DNA from: an uncultured Bacilli bacterium
GTDB taxonomy: Bacteria; Bacillota_I; Bacilli_A; RF39; UBA660
Reading direction: 5' to 3'
Length of the DNA: 64,000 nt
NCBI GenBank assembly: GCA_934130045.1
Contig: CAKOXI010000001.1
Location: forward strand, 37,229-101,228
This document shows, piece after piece, positions 1 to 8,979 of the stretch. Positions within the stretch are counted from its first letter, which is position 1, and the number at the start of each line of letters is the position of its first letter. Position numbers and translations under genes: made by a program. The notes under the pieces are model-generated. The model searched no databases and was not told the DNA's origin. It was given only the letters and a program-made list of their open reading frames with translations.

Positions 1-34
1 TTATATAATATATTCATAATAGTTAGGTGGATTT

Positions 35-337
35 ATGAAACAGTTTTTTAAAAAAGATGAAGAATTTATTTGTGATAATTGTGGTAAAAGTGTAGGAAAA
101 TTATTATATACTACTAGGGATCATTGTCCATATTGTTTATATTCAAAACATGTTGATATAAACCCAGGTGATAGAGCTAATAAATGTTTAGGACTTTTAG
201 TACCTATTGATATTGAAAAATTTAAAAGTAGTTATAAAATAATTTATAAATGTAATAGATGTGGTATAATTCATAAAAATATTATGGCCAGTGATGATGA
301 TTTTGAAAAAATAATTGTATTAAGTAAGAAAAGATAA
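35..337 (+). CDS. RNHCP-domain zinc-ribbon protein
   Basis: A 100-residue protein with two paired cysteine knuckles (C13/C16 and C31/C34, the latter in RDHCPYC) followed by HVDINPGDR and a third CxxC (CNRCG) near residue 73. This order matches the RNHCP domain family, small soluble zinc-ribbon proteins of unknown function. The characteristic RNHCP segment reads RDHCP here. A GTTAGGTGG ribosome binding site precedes the ATG. It is separated from the next gene by a T-rich stretch and a palindrome, so it is probably its own unit. Role cannot be stated from sequence. Confidence 0.8.
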   Translation: MKQFFKKDEEFICDNCGKSVGKLLYTTRDHCPYCLYSKHVDINPGDRANKCLGLLVPIDIEKFKSSYKIIYKCNRCGIIHKNIMASDDDFEKIIVLSKKR

Positions 338-360
338 ATTTTCCTTTTTTTTTTTATATT

Positions 361-376
361 TTTAGTATATACTAAA
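361..376. promoter_or_regulatory. 16-bp perfect palindrome upstream of the membrane protein gene
   Basis: TTTAGTATATACTAAA is a perfect 8+8 palindrome lying 26 bp before the next start codon, after a long T run (about 344-354). It could be an operator, or with the T run part of a weak terminator on either strand. Confidence 0.35.
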
Positions 377-401
377 TATAGAATAAAAAGTAGGTGTTTG
401 G

Positions 402-2006
402 ATGATTTTAAAAAAACCTTATAAATTTTTAATTAAAAATTTTAAGTTAATACATTTAATATTAACTATTTTAATGGTATATGTTATTTACAAATTTAAT
501 TTTATTTTTTCATTTTTTAATATGTCCGTTAGTGATTATGGTGGTGTTATTACAACTGATGCAACAGGTACTTTATATAATCTCTATATATATTTAGCAA
601 TTATGTTGATTATAATTGTTTCTTTAGTATTGATTGGTGTATTGTATTTTAAGAAAAAACCGATTAAATTATATATTTTAAATATTATATTTTATATTTT
701 TGTTGCAATACTAATTGCTTATTCTTATAGTGTTGTTAGCACTATGCAACTAAAAATAGTTGATGTGAAAATTATAAGAAATGTTAGAGATTTTTTGATT
801 TTAGGATATTTATTACAGGTAATTTCTATTATTTTATTTGGCATTAGATCTTTAGGCTTTGATATAAAAAAGTTTGATTTTAAAAAAGATTTAGAAGAAT
901 TTGATATTACTGCCGAAGATAATGAGGAATTTGAGTTTCAATTTGAAATTGATACTAATAAGGTTCATAGAAAATATAATAAAGGCAAAAGATATTTAGG
1001 ATATTTTTATAAAGAAAATAGATATTTATTTTTTATAATAAGCAGTATATGTGTTGTAATTTTAAGTTTTACTATATATTTAGGATTTAATGTTTATACA
1101 AAGGAATTTAAACAAAATGAATATTTTAAAACAACAGAATTTATGATAGGAATTAATAACAGTTACAAAACGATTAATGATTATAGGGGAAATGTTGTTT
1201 CTGAAAATTCTACTTTTATTATTTTGGAAATTAGTATTAAAACTAATTATTCAAAGGACCTTGACTTAAATTTAGCACGACCAGAACTTATTGTTGGAAA
1301 CAATAAATATTATCACAATACTACCTATAATGACAAATTTATTGATTTAGGCAACACTTATCTTGATCAAACTATATCTAACAAATTTGCTAAATATTTG
1401 CTGGTTTATGAAATACCAAATAATTTAATGAGTGATGATATAACTTTTAGATATGTTGATAAAAATGCAAATATTACTAAACTTGAATCAAAGACAATTA
1501 ATGTAAAGATAAATGTTAGAAATTTAGATGAAAATAAAAAAATTACCGAATATAAATTAGGTGATACTATAGATTTTTCTGGTAGTATTTTGGGTAAAAC
1601 AGATTTTAATTTAAGTAGCTGCTTTATTAGTAATAAGTTTGATATTTATTATGACTTTTGTATTGAGGATAAATGTTATAATTCAATAGAAAGGTTAAAA
1701 CCATCTATTTTAAATAATTATGACAAAGTTTTATTGAGAACAATTGGTAAAATTAATTGGGATGAAAATATCGCGGCTAATAAAAAAGATAATTTGTTTA
1801 GATTTTTATCTATGTTTGGAACTTTTAGATATGAAATTGATGGTGTTGAAAAGGAAGATTTTACCACATTAAAAAATGTTGTTTCAAATAGAAAACAGGA
1901 AACAGATACTTATTATTTGGAAGCTATTAATGAAATAATTAATGCTTCAAAAATTGATTTGATTATTAAAGTTAGAGATTATACTTACATTTATAATATA
2001 AAATAA
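402..2006 (+). CDS. Membrane protein with large extracellular domain, unknown function
   Basis: A 534-residue protein not recognised by family. Four hydrophobic segments lie in the first 150 residues, then an acidic soluble stretch (about 155-185), a fifth membrane helix (about 208-230), and a roughly 300-residue C-terminal part that is probably outside the cell. The last part has beta-rich character and few cysteines. It precedes the Tad/T4SS-like locus on the same strand, but a separate promoter (2029-2057) begins the next gene, so functional linkage is only suggested by position. The ribosome binding site (GTAGGTG) supports this start. Confidence 0.6.
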   Translation: MILKKPYKFLIKNFKLIHLILTILMVYVIYKFNFIFSFFNMSVSDYGGVITTDATGTLYNLYIYLAIMLIIIVSLVLIGVLYFKKKPIKLYILNIIFYIFVAILIAYSYSVVSTMQLKIVDVKIIRNVRDFLILGYLLQVISIILFGIRSLGFDIKKFDFKKDLEEFDITAEDNEEFEFQFEIDTNKVHRKYNKGKRYLGYFYKENRYLFFIISSICVVILSFTIYLGFNVYTKEFKQNEYFKTTEFMIGINNSYKTINDYRGNVVSENSTFIILEISIKTNYSKDLDLNLARPELIVGNNKYYHNTTYNDKFIDLGNTYLDQTISNKFAKYLLVYEIPNNLMSDDITFRYVDKNANITKLESKTINVKINVRNLDENKKITEYKLGDTIDFSGSILGKTDFNLSSCFISNKFDIYYDFCIEDKCYNSIERLKPSILNNYDKVLLRTIGKINWDENIAANKKDNLFRFLSMFGTFRYEIDGVEKEDFTTLKNVVSNRKQETDTYYLEAINEIINASKIDLIIKVRDYTYIYNIK

Positions 2007-2028
2007 TGTAAATAGATACCTTAATTTA

Positions 2029-2057
2029 TTGATTTTTAAAAAAAAGTATATTATAAT
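2029..2057 (+). promoter_or_regulatory. SigA-type promoter at the head of the hybrid secretion locus
   Basis: TTGATT, 17-bp spacer, TATAAT, 21 bp before the GTG start of the next gene. It is the first good promoter of the long same-strand gene run that holds the Tad and type IV secretion genes. Confidence 0.6.
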
Positions 2058-2078
2058 TAGAATGCGAGGTAGTATATA

Positions 2079-2735
2079 GTGATAAAAAAAATATTGAAAA
2101 TTTCATTTTTGTACTTTTTTTTGAGTTTATTACCTATTAGTGCTAAAGCCTTTTGTAGAGAAAGCAGTATGTCTTCACTCAAAGAACTTGCTAGCAATAT
2201 AAATGTAAGCTATTCATATAAAATTCAGAATGATTATGCTTTATTTGATGTTACTTTGGACAATGTATTTGGTGAAGTTTATGTACTAGATGAAAATCAA
2301 AATAGATATGATTATAATAAATATAATAAAGGCGTTTTAGTTTTTACAAACCTTTCACAGGGAAAAAATTATGCTTTTCAAATTTATGCTAATGGTGGTG
2401 AATGTGGTGATGCATATTTGACCACTGTTTATGCTACTACACCTACATATAATAGATATTATAATTCAAATATATGTAGTAATGCTAAAGAATATGAATT
2501 ATGTGGAAGATGGGTTAGTCATAATTTGAATTATCATGATTTTGTTAATAAAGTTAAAGAATATGTAGAAAAAAAAGATAATGATAAAACAATCGAAGAT
2601 AATAAAAGTATACCTACAATATCTTATGTACTAAATTTTATTGAAATGTATTATGTGTATATAATTATTACCATTGTTATTGTTATTTTACTAATTAAAT
2701 ATATAAAATATAAACGCGATACATTTGGATTTTAG
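2079..2735 (+). CDS. Secreted, C-terminally membrane-anchored protein, unknown function
   Basis: A 218-residue protein with a GTG start preceded by GCGAGGTAG. Residues 1-24 form a Sec signal peptide (basic start, hydrophobic core, SAKA before FCRES). The exported part is about 150 residues with a few cysteines and many Tyr/Asn, and a single membrane helix at about 190-208 is followed by a short basic tail. The topology is that of a surface-displayed, C-terminally anchored protein. It heads the Tad/T4SS gene run and is 14 bp from the following lipoprotein gene, so it is probably an accessory surface component of that machine. No family recognised. Confidence 0.6.
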   Translation: MIKKILKISFLYFFLSLLPISAKAFCRESSMSSLKELASNINVSYSYKIQNDYALFDVTLDNVFGEVYVLDENQNRYDYNKYNKGVLVFTNLSQGKNYAFQIYANGGECGDAYLTTVYATTPTYNRYYNSNICSNAKEYELCGRWVSHNLNYHDFVNKVKEYVEKKDNDKTIEDNKSIPTISYVLNFIEMYYVYIIITIVIVILLIKYIKYKRDTFGF

Positions 2736-2749
2736 AAAAAGGTGAATTT

Positions 2750-3130
2750 ATGAAAAAAATATTGATTGTCGTTAATTTAATGATAATTGCATTTGCCATG
2801 AGTGGGTGTGGATGCAGCAAGAAAAATAAAATATTACAGTGTACTAGTGAACTAGATGAATATAATGAAAAAAAATATGTTGAAGCAAAATTTGAAGATG
2901 ATTATTTAGTAAGTCAATCTATTGAAACTACAACAGTTTTTGATAGTGAAATAAATGCGACAAGATTTTATGAAATGTACAAAGATTCTGACATGTATGA
3001 AACATCAATAAATGGATTAGAAGTTACTTTGAAACAAAATGCTGACAATTCCTCGACTGATGATATATTTAAATATGATAATTTCTATAATTCAATGATT
3101 GAAAATAATTTTAAATGTAAAAAAAAGTAA
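2750..3130 (+). CDS. Small lipoprotein
   Basis: A 126-residue protein with a lipoprotein signal peptide: the lipobox AMSGC puts the lipidated cysteine at about residue 20, followed by GCSKK. The mature part is about 105 residues, charged, and ends in a CKKK tail. It resembles the DUF1307/YehR-type small lipoproteins in size and pattern, a weak suggestion only. It lies between two secreted proteins at the start of the Tad/T4SS locus (14 and 15 bp gaps), so it may be a cell-envelope accessory of the apparatus, in the position a VirB7-like lipoprotein might occupy functionally. Confidence 0.65.
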   Translation: MKKILIVVNLMIIAFAMSGCGCSKKNKILQCTSELDEYNEKKYVEAKFEDDYLVSQSIETTTVFDSEINATRFYEMYKDSDMYETSINGLEVTLKQNADNSSTDDIFKYDNFYNSMIENNFKCKKK

Positions 3131-3145
3131 CAAGGTGGTGATATA

Positions 3146-6100
3146 ATGAAGAAAAAAAGATTTTTATTATTAATGATTATGTTTATTACCAACTTTTTAA
3201 TAGTTACAAATGTAAGTGCCGCGGTTGGAGAGTGGATTGGTGATTATTGTGATTCATGTGGTACTTATGGAACTGCGGGAAAATGTGATCAGGTTAAGTA
3301 TACTAATGTTGGCTTATTTCGAGTAACATTTTATTTGAATGGTGAAAAAATCGGCTCTAGTGTTAATGTTAGCAGCAACGAAACGTATAAAGATTTAGCA
3401 AAAAATGCAAAGTGGCATTGGGGTGATGGAAAAACTGATATTGTATCATATGCATCAGGTCAAACTTTAGGTACTCCTGTTTCTGGCGGACTTGATACAA
3501 TTGTTATTAATGGTATAAATGTAAGTAATGTTCAAAACAAATTAAGCCCATCAAAAAATTCAAAAAATGTTCAGAAAATTTTAACTGAAGCTGGTATTAC
3601 AAAATTTAAATTTAAAAATGGAAAAATATATTATACACCAGATGATGGAGTGTGCGAGGAAGATTATCAAATTCAAATGGTTGTTGAATCTATGCAAGTC
3701 ATTAATTGGCTATGTACTACAGATGGACTTGATAATCATAGGTGGATTGGGACACCTTATGAATTAAATAATGGTTTGTTGCAACAAGGTTATGATAGTC
3801 ATGTTGGCGGAAACGGTTATATGAGTGGCTCAATTGTTGATAAAACATTATTAAGCTCTCTTAGAATAGATAAAGATGTTAAAATTGGTAATGTTGCTTT
3901 TACTTCAGTTGATGATTGCTTGAAAATACATATTAGAGGGTACAAACCAACGGAAGGGTATGGATTTAATGTTTATGATTTAACAGGAGAGATAAAAATT
4001 GATTGTGAACCAGAATGTTGTGTTCCATGTAATACATCAAATCCAAATTTAATCACTGCAATAAATTCTGGTAAATTTGCATGTGATCCAAATAACTGTG
4101 ATGGTGAAGACGAAATAGCAACTGACATTGATTCAGAAGGAAAGCTTGTTTGTGAACCTTATATTCCTGATGATTGTTGTAATCCAACAATAGAAGATTG
4201 CTGTGAGATTGGAACTAAATTATGTGGTGGTGGTATTGTTACTAAATCATATTATGACAAATATTGTACTAGCACATGTGAATATCAAATTGATCCCCCT
4301 ACAGCGACTACTGGAGTGTGTACAACTGAAAAGTTACATTCTGAGTCTAAATTTACAGATGGTCATTTTAGTGAAAATTACTGGGTTTACCTAAATTTAT
4401 TTTATCAAAACAAAGGTGCAATTTATCAAGAAGAAATGTCATCAACGTATTGTGAAACATATTGTCAAGAAAAAACTATAATAGAATTACCTGAAAATTA
4501 TCCATATGTAAATGCAGGAAGGTATTTTACTTGGACAATAGCCGATTCAAAGGATTCTTTAATAAAAGAAACTGTTTATAAAAACTGTGCTACTAATATT
4601 GAACTTGATAAATGGCGTAAAGATTATAAAAATGCATTAGATGATATAAATGGAAACTTTTATTATGTAAAGAACGATACATCTCCTAGCGGAATAGAAA
4701 ATAGGGCTTATGAATTGATTGATGCATACAATAAATGTATGGGTGATGCAAGTTCTCCATCTGATGAGCAAAAACAAGCATACAGAGATGGACTAAATAT
4801 AGATGATATAAGAGATGGTGTAATTCAAGATATTAATGATTGGAATAGTAACTTGCAAAATGCAAAAGATGATTATGGTGATGGGTCATATGGTAGTCAT
4901 TGGGATAATGATTTTGGATGTGATGCACATCATCCAGGATGTTTTAATGATATGTCACCAAAACCAACTGATGATGCCTCTATTGATGCTGCTACTGAAG
5001 AAAAAATTAATGAAATGTTTAAACAATCCCGCGAAAGCGTTTGCATTACTATGTTTTCAGATGGTACGAGAAGGCTAACTATTTTGGCAAATGCTAGGGG
5101 TGATTCAATAAGTATTGATGCTAAAAGCCGTAATGTAACTTATATTGAAAAAAGCTTGGAACCTACTTTACATAATTTGATTTCTCAATTAAAAAATTGC
5201 CAGTATGAAGATAATCCGGAAGACGGGCCAGAACTTTCACTTTCTGAATATTTTGAGAAATATTTAAGCAATTTAAATTCCACAGATTTGAAACTAAATT
5301 TAAATTATCAAACTTATTTATCAGAAAGAGAATACTCAAATGATGATATGATTAAAAACTCAAACATTATTGAACCATCAAAAAATGGTGGCTGTAATCA
5401 AAAAGATAAAAATAAATGCAATCCGAAAGATATTTTTGAAAGCAATGTTTGTGAGAATAAAATTATAAAAGCTAATTCTAATGATGGTGAAGGTATTAAT
5501 GAATATGGAATTGGTTTTATTCCATCAGTGCTTGGTGAAGATTCAGTTTACTCAAAAAAACAAGATATATCAGGGAATTGGAAATCTTATGTATTCCTTA
5601 AAACTACTTCGGAAAATGATTTTAAATTAAAAAATAATATTAATGCTTGTATTTGCAAAGACGGTACGATTATTGATGCGGCTGAAGATGGAAGTTGTGA
5701 ATGTCCTGATATGAATTCTGTAACAGAAATAATTGCTGATATTTCTGATCAATATTCTTGTTATTTTGAATGGAAAACAACGTATTATTATACAACTGTA
5801 GAAGATGGAAATTTAAGTGTTGAATATATGACTCCTACAGGATTATATCCGTTACAGCTTGATTACTCTAATATTGGTACAAATAACGGACATTTTAGCA
5901 ATTTTATGAGAAATGGAATTCTTGGAAGTGTTCCACATTGTCAAGGTGGTGTATGCCATTATTCTGATGAAGATGGGAAATGTTATTTTATAGTTAATAA
6001 TGAAGTTATTACTGATGGTGGAAAAATTTATGACAATATTTGCCCAAATGGTAATTGCGGTGATGATGATAAATGTACTGAAGGGGATTGCTCTAATTAT

Positions 6101-6592
6101 TGTGAAGTAGGCCATTGTTCTAATGATTCTAGTATTGGTGGAATGGAAATTATTTATAGGCAAGTTGATTTAAATAATCCATTTCCAGATAGAGAAGCTG
6201 GCAAAAATTGGCAAGGACATGAGAGTATAATAACACTTAATCGTGAAGTGGAAGGCTCAAATTTGTATAGTAGTAAACTTGAACCAGTTTATTCAATTAC
6301 AATGACACCTGCAACTATAAAAGAAATTAGAAAGGTTAATGAAGCATTAAATTATGATTATTCATCAATTGGTACTATGATTTTTGATAAAGAAAAAATA
6401 ACTGGTGGAGTAAGTTATATATTACGTGGAAGTTTAAAAAATATTGCTGAAAGTACTGGTGGAACATTTACTATTAATTTAAATGATGCTAATACCGATG
6501 GAAGATTTGATGAAATTATGAATAATCCAAGTATAGACAGTTCTGGTAATTTAACAACTTGTCGTGAAATAGCAAGTGAGGTGATAGGATGA
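3146..6592 (+). CDS. Very large cysteine-rich secreted protein of the Tad/T4SS locus
   Basis: A 1148-residue protein with a clear signal peptide (residues 1-25, ending VSA before AVGEW), no membrane helix afterwards and no cell-wall sorting motif. It is rich in cysteine pairs throughout (CDSC near the start, CCVPC, CCNP, CCEIG, several CxC), unusual for monoderm exported proteins and suggesting disulphide-stabilised domains. No family recognised. The GGTGGTGATATA ribosome binding site decides the start, and its TGA stop overlaps the next gene (ATGA), so it is translationally coupled to a pilin-like gene. Position and size make it a candidate tip protein or adhesin; that is inference. Confidence 0.65.
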   Translation: MKKKRFLLLMIMFITNFLIVTNVSAAVGEWIGDYCDSCGTYGTAGKCDQVKYTNVGLFRVTFYLNGEKIGSSVNVSSNETYKDLAKNAKWHWGDGKTDIVSYASGQTLGTPVSGGLDTIVINGINVSNVQNKLSPSKNSKNVQKILTEAGITKFKFKNGKIYYTPDDGVCEEDYQIQMVVESMQVINWLCTTDGLDNHRWIGTPYELNNGLLQQGYDSHVGGNGYMSGSIVDKTLLSSLRIDKDVKIGNVAFTSVDDCLKIHIRGYKPTEGYGFNVYDLTGEIKIDCEPECCVPCNTSNPNLITAINSGKFACDPNNCDGEDEIATDIDSEGKLVCEPYIPDDCCNPTIEDCCEIGTKLCGGGIVTKSYYDKYCTSTCEYQIDPPTATTGVCTTEKLHSESKFTDGHFSENYWVYLNLFYQNKGAIYQEEMSSTYCETYCQEKTIIELPENYPYVNAGRYFTWTIADSKDSLIKETVYKNCATNIELDKWRKDYKNALDDINGNFYYVKNDTSPSGIENRAYELIDAYNKCMGDASSPSDEQKQAYRDGLNIDDIRDGVIQDINDWNSNLQNAKDDYGDGSYGSHWDNDFGCDAHHPGCFNDMSPKPTDDASIDAATEEKINEMFKQSRESVCITMFSDGTRRLTILANARGDSISIDAKSRNVTYIEKSLEPTLHNLISQLKNCQYEDNPEDGPELSLSEYFEKYLSNLNSTDLKLNLNYQTYLSEREYSNDDMIKNSNIIEPSKNGGCNQKDKNKCNPKDIFESNVCENKIIKANSNDGEGINEYGIGFIPSVLGEDSVYSKKQDISGNWKSYVFLKTTSENDFKLKNNINACICKDGTIIDAAEDGSCECPDMNSVTEIIADISDQYSCYFEWKTTYYYTTVEDGNLSVEYMTPTGLYPLQLDYSNIGTNNGHFSNFMRNGILGSVPHCQGGVCHYSDEDGKCYFIVNNEVITDGGKIYDNICPNGNCGDDDKCTEGDCSNYCEVGHCSNDSSIGGMEIIYRQVDLNNPFPDREAGKNWQGHESIITLNREVEGSNLYSSKLEPVYSITMTPATIKEIRKVNEALNYDYSSIGTMIFDKEKITGGVSYILRGSLKNIAESTGGTFTINLNDANTDGRFDEIMNNPSIDSSGNLTTCREIASEVIG

Positions 6593-6990
6593 AGGAATCA
6601 CTTTGGAGTATATTTATTGTTGGGGTTGGAGTTACAATGATATTCTTTATATATTTTTTTCAATCTTTAACTAATACAGATGAACAAAATTATGCAATGT
6701 TAAAAGAAACTGTTGAAGCTTCAATGTATGATTCCTTTGATCTTGCATCATATCATGCAAGTGGGGTATATAGAATTGATGCTGAAAAGTTTGTCGAAAG
6801 TTTTTACAGGAGATTTGCTGAAAATGCAAATTTGGCTAGAACTTATGAAATAAAAATAATGGACATCAATGAGACTCCACCTAAAGTAAGTGTAAAGGTT
6901 TCTTCCAGTCAAAGCAGTAGCTTTACTGGTGAAATAATAAATTTTGATATTTCTAATACTATTGATGCAATATTAGAAACGCCATATTAA
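6589..6990 (+). CDS. Pilin-like single-pass protein (TadE/F-like position)
   Basis: A 133-residue protein: a short MKES start, one membrane helix (about 7-27), then a predicted alpha/beta extracellular domain of about 100 residues. The architecture and the first residues match the proteins at 10980 and 11730, so the locus has three such minor-pilin-like genes. The pattern also resembles families annotated as DUF5411, recalled and not checked. It overlaps the preceding large secreted protein gene by 4 bp and is followed 17 bp later by the CpaB-like gene. Probable role: minor pilin or assembly component in the membrane. Confidence 0.6.
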   Translation: MKESLWSIFIVGVGVTMIFFIYFFQSLTNTDEQNYAMLKETVEASMYDSFDLASYHASGVYRIDAEKFVESFYRRFAENANLARTYEIKIMDINETPPKVSVKVSSSQSSSFTGEIINFDISNTIDAILETPY

Positions 6991-7007
6991 AAAGAAGGAG
7001 AGAAAAT

Positions 7008-7823
7008 ATGAATAATGTAATTATTTCAGTAAAAAAATTTTTTACAAATAAGAATACTGTAACAATTCTTGGTGTAATTGTAATTATTTTAATTATTTAT
7101 TTTGGTTACAATTCACAAATTAAAAAAGCAACTAACCCTATACAGGTTCCAGTTGCAAGTAAAACAATACAACCTAGAACATTAATTACTGATGATATGA
7201 TAAAATTAACAAGTATACCATCTGTATCAGTATCTACTAATGTAATACGTAGTAAGGCAAGTGTTGTTGGAAAATATACTGCTGTTAATACTGTAATACC
7301 AAGTGGTAGTATGTTTTATCAAGAAGCAGTTGTCAGTAAAAGACCTGATGCTGTTTTTGAAAATGTCAATGATGGAGAAGTTTTATATAATTTTCCAGTT
7401 ACTATGGCTTCAACTTATGGTAATTTGATTTTGCCTGGTAGTTATATTGATATTTATATGAAGGCTGTTAATGGAACAAATGGATTAATGGTTGGCAAAT
7501 TATTAGAAAATGTTAAAGTCTTAGCTGTTAAGGATAGTAGTGGTAATGATGTTTTTGAAGATACTTCAACAAATAGAACTCCTGCTTATATCTATTTTGG
7601 TGTAACAGAAGATATTAATATTTTATTACGTAAGGCTCAATATATGACAAGTAATTCTGTTGTGTTATTCCCTGTTCCACATGGTACAATTGTATCTGAT
7701 GAGGATTTAGTAACTGAAGTTAGTACTCAGTATTTAAGAGATTTTATTAATGCTAATACAATTGTTATTGATTCTACAAAAACTGATAATGTATCTAATA
7801 CTACTACAAATGGTGAACAATAA
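7008..7823 (+). CDS. CpaB/RcpC-like SAF-domain pilus assembly protein
   Basis: A 271-residue protein with a cytoplasmic start, one membrane helix (about 18-38), then a SAF-type domain (about 45-110; PVASKTIQPRTLITDDMI is the diagnostic start) and a RcpC-like second part (about 115-225) ending in a Thr/Asn-rich tail. In Tad systems CpaB/RcpC acts outside the inner membrane in pilus assembly; in a monoderm it would face the wall. A strong AAGGAGAG binding site precedes the ATG. Its TAA overlaps the CpaF ATG (TAATG), so the two are translationally coupled. Confidence 0.85.
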   Translation: MNNVIISVKKFFTNKNTVTILGVIVIILIIYFGYNSQIKKATNPIQVPVASKTIQPRTLITDDMIKLTSIPSVSVSTNVIRSKASVVGKYTAVNTVIPSGSMFYQEAVVSKRPDAVFENVNDGEVLYNFPVTMASTYGNLILPGSYIDIYMKAVNGTNGLMVGKLLENVKVLAVKDSSGNDVFEDTSTNRTPAYIYFGVTEDINILLRKAQYMTSNSVVLFPVPHGTIVSDEDLVTEVSTQYLRDFINANTIVIDSTKTDNVSNTTTNGEQ

Positions 7824-8968
7824 TGAATGATAATATGTTTCAATCAATCGACTTTGGACCTTTAAAGGAGTATCTTGATACTGATGATATCACCGATATT
7901 TCTTATAGTAATGGTGGACAAGTATGGTTGAAAACATTGTCAAGAGGAAATTATAGGGTAGAAAATCCTGCTATAAATAATCAGTTTATGGAAAAACTAG
8001 CATTTCAGTGTTCAAATGTTATGGGTAAAACATTTAATATGGCTCATCCGTTTTTGGATGCTGAAAGTGCTGAGTTACGTCTTAATTTTGTTCATGAATC
8101 TATTGCTAGAAATGGTATAGCTGTCGTAGTTCGTAAAACTCCAGCTAAAATTAGGCTTGAAAAAGAAAAAATATTAAGAGAAAATTATATTACTCTTGAT
8201 ATACATAATTTTTTAGAATACTGTGTTTTAGGTCATTGCAACATAATTGTTTGTGGTGAAACTGGTTCTGGTAAAACTGAATTTGTTAAATATCTTGCTT
8301 CAAAAATTCGTGAAAATGAAAAGATAATAACAATTGAGGATACATTGGAACTTCACCTTGATAGAATATTTCCACATCGTGATATTGTTGCGATGAAAAC
8401 GAATAATATTGCTTCATATACTGATGTATTGGTAACATGTATGCGCCAAAATCCTAAATGGATTTTATTATCAGAGGTACGTAGTGCTGAAGCTGTTTTG
8501 GCGGTTCGTAACTCAATATCTTCAGGACACTATATTTTATCTACTATTCATGCTGATAAAGCTGCTTCAATACCAAGCCGTATGTATAGTTTGCTTGAGA
8601 CTAATCAAGATATTGATCAATTTTTAAAGTCTATTCATAGATATGTTCAAATTGGTGTATATATACGTGGTTATCAAGATAAGAAAACAGGGCATTTTAT
8701 TCGTGAAATAGCTGAAGTAACTGAATTTTATGTATCAAAAGATAATAAAGCTGAGTCAAATACAATTTATAGAAAAACTCCTGAGGGAAGTGTACATCGT
8801 AATAATCCAAGTCCATATTTAATTGATTATTTAGAGGCACAGGGAGTAATTTTACCTAAAGATATTATTGATGTTGATAAAAATCAAAATGTAGTAGTTA
8901 ATAATGATAATTTAAAAAACATTACAAATGAAAATAATACAGAAAATATAGAAGTTTTATTTGAATAG
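7823..8968 (+). CDS. cpaF: CpaF/TadA-type secretion ATPase (VirB11 family)
   Basis: A 381-residue cytoplasmic hexameric ATPase of the type II/IV secretion superfamily. Walker A GETGSGKT is at residues 145-152, the Asp-box region IEDTLEL at 171-177, the Walker B region WILLSEVR at 213-220 and the His box STIHAD at 240-245. It powers pilus extension in Tad systems; VirB11 is the T4SS relative. It sits between CpaB and TadB, which supports the CpaF assignment. The C-terminal 30 residues are Asn/Asp-rich and not conserved. In a locus that also carries VirB4 and VirD4 but no second VirB11, this one ATPase could serve both halves of the machine. Confidence 0.92.
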   Translation: MNDNMFQSIDFGPLKEYLDTDDITDISYSNGGQVWLKTLSRGNYRVENPAINNQFMEKLAFQCSNVMGKTFNMAHPFLDAESAELRLNFVHESIARNGIAVVVRKTPAKIRLEKEKILRENYITLDIHNFLEYCVLGHCNIIVCGETGSGKTEFVKYLASKIRENEKIITIEDTLELHLDRIFPHRDIVAMKTNNIASYTDVLVTCMRQNPKWILLSEVRSAEAVLAVRNSISSGHYILSTIHADKAASIPSRMYSLLETNQDIDQFLKSIHRYVQIGVYIRGYQDKKTGHFIREIAEVTEFYVSKDNKAESNTIYRKTPEGSVHRNNPSPYLIDYLEAQGVILPKDIIDVDKNQNVVVNNDNLKNITNENNTENIEVLFE

Positions 8969-8979
8969 GAGGAGTTTGC

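Noticed and set aside
5852..6163. Minus-strand frame of 103 residues inside the large secreted protein
   Set aside because: Antisense shadow without promoter or binding site; low-complexity Ile/Thr/Asn composition.
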